From Lyophyllum atratum (taxonomy: Eukaryota; Basidiomycota; Agaricomycetes; Agaricales; Lyophyllaceae): a DNA stretch of 64,000 bases. The translations under genes and the position numbers were made by a program. Below are positions 57,645 to 64,000 of the stretch, piece by piece (the first letter of the stretch is position 1; each line of letters starts with the position of its first letter). The notes beneath the pieces were generated by a model. The model did not search any database, was not told where the DNA came from, and worked only from the letters and a program-made list of their open reading frames with translations. The stretch covers positions 124,001 through 188,000 of the forward strand of contig JACGCN010000031.1 of assembly GCA_014905825.1 (NCBI GenBank), in the 5' to 3' direction.

Positions 57645-58650
57645 ACGGCGAGAAGCCAGAGATTGGTGGGGGTTCTGCGATGTGGGTTGTTGATGTACTT
57701 GTCGTGGATTGTAAGATACCTCATTCAGAGGAGAAGCTGGTGTGTAAAAAATTGGCGAGAACCATTCATTACCATTTGTGATCACAATATTTGGACCAGG
57801 CCTTTCCTGCTTTTTTTTCTATTGCGCCAAGCGGCGGACAGTATACAACATATCCATTTTATCGACGGACGGAAGGCATTCGTATATAGATATGTACAAT
57901 ATCGGTCGGTGCAAGATGTTGGCATTGCCAAAGACTGGAATGAGATCGATGTCACGAGCCTGAGATGGCAACAAAGCGCCTCGCGTCAACTTTGCAAGTC
58001 TCCCATGTGGTCGCCCTCGTCATAGGCTACGGAAGACAACGCTCTGACCGCTATCTCGGCGTGTGGACGTCGACAAAACAGTGTAGTAGTGACGAAGACC
58101 AATTGGCGGAGACTACTAAGTGGCCCAGACTCCAGGCAAGGTCCAGGTGCCATGTGCCACCTGCCACTCATCGATCATCCGTGATATTGTCCTAAATCGA
58201 AGACCAATTTCCAACATTAAGAGCCTTCCAAGTCTAGCGCCTTTTGAGAGATGGGTGAGTGGGCGCTGTCTCCATATTTGCAAGGCAGTTGTTGCAGCGT
58301 TTCTGCGACGCCAAAATGCCTACCCTGAACTAAGATCACATGTGTCAATTGATGGCAAACGAACTTGTTGTTATGAGTCTGCCGGTTGTGAGCAAACCAC
58401 CAGTGGCTGAGCGACAATCTCGACGCAGTTCTGGCTAGCGCGTTCTTCAGGAATTTAGAGGTTTCTGTGAGTCTGCAGAGTGTTCATACCCCGATGTAGC
58501 CCCTCCTCATCGCGATACAGACCACAGTTGAACCGAGATTCATCCGCGGTGGTGGCCCACAAGTTCAAGGTCCGCCTTCTAGTGGTCCATTGTTCTTCAA
58601 CATTATATAAACGTGCACCTCCTTCAGTGGAATAGGTACGTCTTACCCCT
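57645..58650. other. Intergenic, no gene seen
   Basis: 3' flank of the kelch gene and upstream region of the FunK1 kinase. Only unsupported short frames. Confidence 0.45.
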
Positions 58651-61059
58651 ATGGCTCATTCTATCCCCAGTTCAGGCAGCTCAACATCCCCGCTCAAATT
58701 CTCAGTGTCGAGCGGCTTCGAAGCTTTACCACCGAAGCTCCCCGAATCTCGTCGATTGATGAATCGCGCTATGACTGGCCTTTTTGTTGGGCCGATGCCA
58801 GTGACTCAATTCCTCGAGGAATTCTTGCCACCTGTCCGCGGAGCACCTAGAGCCCCCAATCTCAGCAAGGATCACTTTGATATGATGCCAGTAACCACAG
58901 TCGAAAAAGAAATGTATCAGCCCTTCGTAAGAGCCATTCTTCAGGACATAGTTATATTCCATGATACTCAACAGCATCCAGATTGATCTCATCCACAACC
59001 ATGACCTCATTCCTGGCTACAAGATTGTCAACACTGCGGATTTCTATGACCATGATATGGGTAATGGTAATAAAATCAGGCCCGATCCCAGCATGTACAA
59101 GAAATCCCTGGACACGTCGGTGAAACGAACGCAATTCGGCGAGCTCGAACTCCACTTTGAGCTCAAACCTGACGATAAATCCGACCCCTTCCAAGACCCC
59201 GCCTCGCCCGACGTGGACCGCCTAAGGCATCCTTTTCTAAGGGCCCGCACTGTAAAAGGAGGCGAGTGTCGCTCGCAACTCATCGATTACGCGACCGAAT
59301 GGTGTTCCCGCCAACATCGCCGGTTCGCGTTCACTGTATTCATCGGCGATCCTTACGTCCGCTTCATTCGTTGGGATCGCGCCGGCGCCGTGGTGTCTGA
59401 GAAATTTGACTACCGCAAGGACTCACGGCCTCTACTTCAGTTTCTCTGGCGCTTCACACATGCCGATGATGCTGGACGTGGACGTGATCCCACTGTACGT
59501 CGCGCTAAGCCGGGCGAGGCTAAACTCGCAGAAAATCATCTCTCCCAATGGGCGCCCAAAGCTGAACGTCCAGCGGTCGTCTTTACGGTGCCAGATTCCC
59601 ATGGCGAGCCTCGTGAATTTCTCGGGTGCGGTTCTATGGCAAATGCTGCCTCGCTGACAGGCAGATGTACCCGAGCATACCCCGTCATTGATATGAAGAC
59701 GAAGAAGTGCTACTTCCTCAAAGACACGTGGCGTGCACACGATCTGGCACAGGAAGCTGCTATCCTTCAAGAGCTTCAAGCTGCCGGCGTTGAGCGCGTC
59801 CCACCCTTTGTTTGCGGCGGGGACCTCCCAGATGATGTCACGGCCACTGATCTGTATGTTCCCAGAGAAGACGACAGCAACGAGAGGCGACCTACTGTTC
59901 GAGGGCCAGATGCCTCTTGGAGATGTGGTCGCGATTGGAGGCGCATAACGCAACGTTTCCACCATCGCTTCGTTGTGGACTTCATCGGGAGATCTCTTGA
60001 TACATCCAAGGATTCGAAGGAGATGATGCAAGTGGTTTCAGATGCTTTCACAGGTAGGCCGTCTACACGTATAGTGAGATTTGCTTGGCTGATCGGTCAT
60101 CAGCTCATAGGCAAGCTTTTGAAAAATGTCAAATTCTACATCGCGACATCAGTGCTAGGAATATTCTTATTGATGACAATGGCCGCGGGATCCTGAACGA
60201 CTGGGATCTCGCGATACATGTGTCCGATTTGCGGAAAGCTCGACGGCACGAAAGAACGGTCAGTGCAATCCCCCGCAGCTAATCGTCGAAGCACTCAGCT
60301 AACTCTTTAACACAGGGAACGTGGCAATTTATGTCGTGCCTTCTACTCATGGACCATCATTCTGAACACACCATTCAGGACGACATGGAATCATTCGTCC
60401 ACATCATTCTCTATCACGCCCTTCGTTACTTTCGGCACAATCGAACTCCGCTCACGCTCGGTCTCATCGAGAATATCTTCGATTTAGAAATGACCAATCT
60501 TGAAGGGATTCGCATGGGTGGCGACAGCAAACGATCAATGTTCAACCGGGGGGGCTTGAAATATCTCGGTGCTGGTTTTCAGTTCGCAAGTGATCCCCTC
60601 CAGGTATGGATCAGGGGAGCATTTGCAGCCGTCAAGCAGTGGCTTGACTTCATTGATCCTCGTGAGGGCGATGATAGTCAGGATATGATGGCGGCTGCAG
60701 GCGAAGCCGCCCCAGATCCAGCCTCTGCTATCACAGCTACAGCTCCTCCCGCACACTTCCGCTTCAAAGACCACGCCTTCATGGCCACCACATTTTCTCA
60801 CTGCTTATCTCTCACTTGGCCTTCTGAAGACATTGCGAAGGACGTCCTCGTCGACCAGAGAAAAGTGCTCGACAACCTCCTTAAGCACGGACTCGATATC
60901 GAAGGGATGGACGAGGACGGCTCAATTGGGGGAGCGAGGAAGAAGAGTAAATCCTCCGCATCGATTCGCGGATCTGGGCTGGTATCTGGGTCTTTGCATT
61001 CAACGAGTACCCGCTCTCATACTCGTCGTGGCGGTACAGGAGGAAGTGCTAGAGTCTAA
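58651..61059 (+). CDS. FunK1-type fungal protein kinase
   Basis: Intact member of the FunK1 family, expanded in agaricomycetes. Exons 58651-58926, 58982-60053, 60104-60258 and 60316-61059 sum to 749 codons with stop, all in phase. The N-terminal region (LDTSVKRTQFGELELHFELK, WCSRQHRRFAFTVFIGDPYV, RFIRWDRAGAVVSEKFDY) is the usual FunK1 pre-kinase part. The lysine strand is KKCYFLKDTWRAHDLAQEA. The catalytic loop ILHRDISARNILI and the metal motif LNDWDLAIHV are complete, followed by RTGTWQFMS across intron 3. The C-terminal lobe continues DDMESFVHIILYHALRYF and ends in an S/R-rich tail. The first intron must use the second of two AG acceptors (at 58981) to avoid a stop. Substrates are unknown. 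The pseudogene at 16.4-17.8 kb is a distant paralogue. Confidence 0.92.
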
Positions 61060-61351
61060 TCCCTCTACCAATCTTCATCATATTTATCGTTTACTTTATA
61101 TCAAGCTTACGATGACATTTGTTGACCCTCATTATATGTTCTACTGGGCCGGAATTCTAATTCAATCCATTGCCTGCACAAGTAATCCTACCGTAGTCGT
61201 AAACGCTCATCATACTCATCGTTGCATCGAAGAAGCTGACCCTGAAATACAGATGGTCAATATCTATTACCGGTGTTGGAAAGCCGACGGAGTAAGGTTA
61301 AGGGCCAGTCGACGAATTGACCCATACGCCGCCATCAGCCTTTATTGAGAC
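61060..61351. other. Intergenic between convergent genes
   Basis: Nothing recognised. Confidence 0.5.
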
Positions 61352-62642
61352 CTAATGTGCAAGGCCAGCACCGATCAAAACATGACGCCCGAATTCTGAG
61401 TTCAAGTCGAAATCGACATTCGTCGTGAGTTCAGGGGGGGTTGGATAAGCGCCTGTCTGAAGCCGTTGCATGTTGAGGATGAGTCGACAAATCTTGTTAA
61501 TGCATCAACGCCGGAGTTCGATGTTCGAAACCGAGGGAAGGAGCGTACCAGGACCGATACAAATGATATTGACCACCTATCGTCAAGAAAATTGAGACAA
61601 TAATTGCCCACAAGAGTTGAAGCAACACATACGGTATCATAGTTTGTGCGACAGCAGGTATCAAGACACAGTACGGGGTCATCGTAGTCAGAATAGCTGA
61701 TAAAACATGCTTTGGACACCGTCTGCGACTGAAAGAGATAGAGCACGTACCGCTGATGGCAGCAAATATCCATGCCCCGTCACGTAACATCAGTCTAACG
61801 ATAGGTGCACGACTGAGATCGCGTATTCTCCCAACATTCCTCTTGCGAATGGTTAACATCCAGATGAAGGTATGTCGTAAGAAGGTAAACATGCTTCAGA
61901 AGGAATGCTCTTCAAGGACAGTTACGTTGAAGGGTTACTTTGAGACTCGCACCTAAAATACACCGCGTCGTATGGCACATTCACGGCAACGCATGTTGCT
62001 TTGAATACCATCTTCTGGGTTGAGCGGAGGCCGCATGCTACCGAAACACCCACTCCAACGAACGTCATGGACACGAGCAGTGCGCCGATTTTTCGATTTT
62101 TTTGATATAACGCGTAAACTATTGAAGTCTTGTAGAAGAAAATGATACGGAATAACAATGACCGACGCACGTCGTAGTGACAATAACACTTCCAGTGTAA
62201 ATATCAAGCAAAGGAAGGAGACCATATTGAAACCAAACCACGCCGCACAGACTGCTCCCGTGTTATGGACGGTGTTTAGGGGACCTAGTATCATTACAAG
62301 GTTTGCTCTAAGAAAACGGTGAGTCATAAAGATTACCTGACCCTGCAGGGAATACATACATGTGTGCGAATATCCCATAGTACCGTGAAAAGAGATACAT
62401 ATGCTTCACCGCTCCTGTACGGGAACTTGGTACGTGAATTCGTGTCAACTGGCAAGGAGACCTGGGCGCCTCACTCCCAGATATGCTGGTATTCGTGATC
62501 AGCATTGATCAGACCGTCCCAGAGAAGCAAAGTAAATGCAGCAACTAGGGCACAGATCAGGAACGCGTCAACGATTGAACAAATAGACAGGGCACTCACG
62601 AGCTGAACAATTTCGAAGGAACTGCGGCGGGTGCGCCGGCAT
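61352..62642 (-). CDS. DUF6533-type seven-helix membrane protein, tandem copy A
   Basis: Start ATG at 62642 (MPAHPPQFLRNCSA), spliced to LAAFTLLLWDGLINADHEYQ, then HIW (DUF6533-like first helix with acidic E/D and I-W). Later exons give GAVKHMYLFSRYYGIFAHM, CAAWFGFNMVSFLCLIFTLE, VYALYQKNRKIGALLVSMTF, TFLRHTFIWMLTIRKRNVGR, VRLMLRDGAWIFAAI and AVAQTMIPYVLLQLLWAIIV. The last exon reads CRLILNMQRLQTGAYPTPPE and ends GRHVLIGAGLAH with TAG at 61352. The junction after HIW probably uses the acceptor in TACCAAG (about 62430), the only one I found that keeps frame. It has seven or so helices and about eight exons, no obvious break, and is a tandem paralogue of the gene to its right. Confidence 0.8.
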
Positions 62643-62998
62643 GCTAGTATACAAGATATAAAGTACAAAAGGTCGTGGTGGGTGTTCGCGAGGACCGAGA
62701 AGGCACAGCCATGTTCAGTCTGAATATACTTATATAAGTATGTAGTCATGCATCACATGGTCCAGAGGCGTATCCGGAGATAGATACGTTTGGCGTCGCG
62801 TTCCCGCCACGCGAACGAGGAACCGAGATAGAAGACTAGAACTTGGACAGCCATAATGCAGGGGAGTTCCGCACCGAGATCAGTGCATCCATATATACCA
62901 CAGTGCAACATAGGTATCGGCAACATGGTACGACCAAGATCCCTTGCCCGGTATTGGTGCCTTGAGGTGGACACGGAAATCAACCGGCCGTTGTTTGA
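62643..62998. other. Spacer between tandem membrane-protein genes
   Basis: Promoter of copy A and 3' flank of copy B. Minus-strand frames here are not needed by either model. Confidence 0.5.
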
Positions 62999-64000
62999 TC
63001 ACCCTGCCTGCCCTTCTTCTACGCCGCCGCGCGAGATTTCATGAGGAGCGCTAGTGCTGGCTAGGATGTGACGCTCCGATTCGGAATCATCGAAATCGAT
63101 GTTTGTCGTCAGTTCAGGAGCGGTTGAATTCGCGCGTGTCTGTAACCGTTGCATGTTGAGGATGAGGCGACAAGTCTAGGAAAGATATCAGCATCAAAGT
63201 CTGTCTTCGGAAATAAGAGAAGAGGACTGCACTAGAATTGAAACCAGCGAGATAGACCACCTATCATTTAGGAAATTGAGATCCCACATGCATGTCAATC
63301 TAAAGCACGCACGGTATCATTGCCTGTGCAGCCGCAGGTCTCACCCCAAAATGCGGTGTTGCCGTTGGAAGTATGGCTGATAAGAAATTGATTGGGCCCA
63401 TGTATAGTTCGGGAGGGTATTGTACTTACCACCGATAGCAGCAAAAATCCATGCCCCGTCGCGTAACATCAAACGAACGACGGGGACGCGGCTCGAATAG
63501 CCGTATCTGCCAATGTTCCTCCTGTGAATGGTCAGCATCCAGATGAATGCATGTCGTACTACAGTGAAAATGCTCCAAAGTACGTGTTCGTTAATAATGA
63601 CCAACGCCGAGGCCCGAGAGCCATTTTTTGGATTCTCACCCAAAGGACACCGTATCGTATGGCACCTTCAGTGCGACGCACGTTGCTCCGAATTGAACGA
63701 GGCGGGTTGCGCGGAAGATACAGGCGACCGCAACGCCCAGTCCAGTGACCATCATAGAGATGAGAAGTATGCCTATGTGCCTGTTCTTTTGATACAACGC
63801 GTAAACTGTTCACCCGTCGAGCGAAAGAATATTGCGTCAAATTATGATAGACGTACGCCGCAGTGACAATAACCCTTCAAGGGTTGATAGCAAGCAAAGG
63901 AAGGAGACCATATTAAAGGTAAGCCATGCCGCACACGCTGATCTTCGGTTACGACCACTGGCTAGTGGGCCTAGCATTGCGGCAAAATTGAATCTGACGA
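62999..64000 (-). CDS. DUF6533-type seven-helix membrane protein, tandem copy B (5' end outside window)
   Basis: C-terminal half or more of a second gene, same strand and same exon order as copy A. From the window edge it reads CAAWLTFNMVSFLCLLSTLE, VYALYQKNRHIGILLISMMV, FGATCVALKVPYDTVSFG, RHAFIWMLTIHRRNIGRYGY, PVVRLMLRDGAWIFAAI and CRLILNMQRLQTRANSTAPE, then LTTNIDFDDSESERHILAS, ending EEGQAG with TGA at 62999. The intron inside the ALYQKNR block boundary is kept, with donor GTACGT. The similarity to copy A is high in helices and in the L-I-L-N-M-Q-R-L-Q segment, and low in the tail. The first helices and start lie beyond position 64000. Confidence 0.78.

Noticed and set aside
1..64000. CRISPR arrays, rRNA genes, LTR retrotransposons
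   Set aside because: No regularly spaced repeats, no rRNA sequence, and no reverse transcriptase, integrase or paired LTRs recognised on either strand.

Overview
This window is nuclear DNA from a filamentous basidiomycete, most likely an agaricomycete (mushroom or polypore type). Protein-coding genes are split by many short GT-AG introns of about 45-60 nt. The families present are typical of that class: FunK1 protein kinases, DUF6533 seven-helix membrane proteins, F-box proteins with divergent C-terminal regions, OrdA/CYP64-like P450s, and a CACTA-type (Plavaka/tnp2-like) DNA transposon. A nuclear tRNA-Leu with an intron, eL14, mitochondrial bL33 and Mdm35 confirm a eukaryotic nuclear genome. 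All intron-exon models were made by hand from reading frame, splice consensus and family resemblance. Where exon lengths were summed they close in frame, and this is stated per gene.

Layout. 0-0.7 kb: 3' end of an unknown gene. 2.3-8.3 kb: a two-gene CACTA-like element, with a tnp2 transposase on + and a Q/S-rich coiled-coil protein on -, tail to tail with 36 bp between stop codons. 9-10.5 kb: weak, possibly decayed membrane-protein coding. 11.9-13.5 kb: DUF6533 protein. 13.6-15.1 kb: O-fucosyltransferase-like protein. 16.4-17.8 kb: frameshifted FunK1 kinase pseudogene. 18.0-18.3 kb: bL33m. 18.7-19.9 kb: F-box protein. 20.3-22.0 kb: Mdm35 with decayed tandem copies of its locus. 24.1-24.7 kb: dynein roadblock light chain. 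24.9 kb: tRNA-Leu(AAG). 25.4-30.5 kb: two P450s in the same orientation. 32.0-32.8 kb: HPP membrane protein. 34.4-35.2 kb: TMEM242-like protein. 36.3-39.5 kb: a decaying signalling locus with a pseudokinase, a NACHT-like NTPase remnant and an FHA-like remnant. 40.5-42.2 kb: DUF6533 protein. 42.6-43.7 kb: secreted DUF1838 protein. 44.5-45.3 kb: eL14. 45.7-47.4 kb: PC-esterase/TBL-like protein. 47.9-49.7 kb: secreted histidine acid phosphatase. 49.8-51.7 kb: zinc alcohol/formaldehyde dehydrogenase. 52.6-54.2 kb: F-box protein. 54.6-57.6 kb: Kel3/KLHDC4-like kelch protein. 58.7-61.1 kb: intact FunK1 kinase. 61.4 kb to the right edge: two tandem paralogous DUF6533-type genes, the second running off the window.

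Housekeeping genes (bL33m, Mdm35, eL14, roadblock, TMEM242-like, kelch) alternate with fast-evolving accessory genes, several of which are broken. The broken FunK1, NACHT and kinase genes, the decayed Mdm35 copies and the tandem 7TM duplication suggest active local duplication followed by decay. I see no operon-like pathway. The two P450s are the only candidate metabolic neighbours, and no synthase gene lies beside them here.
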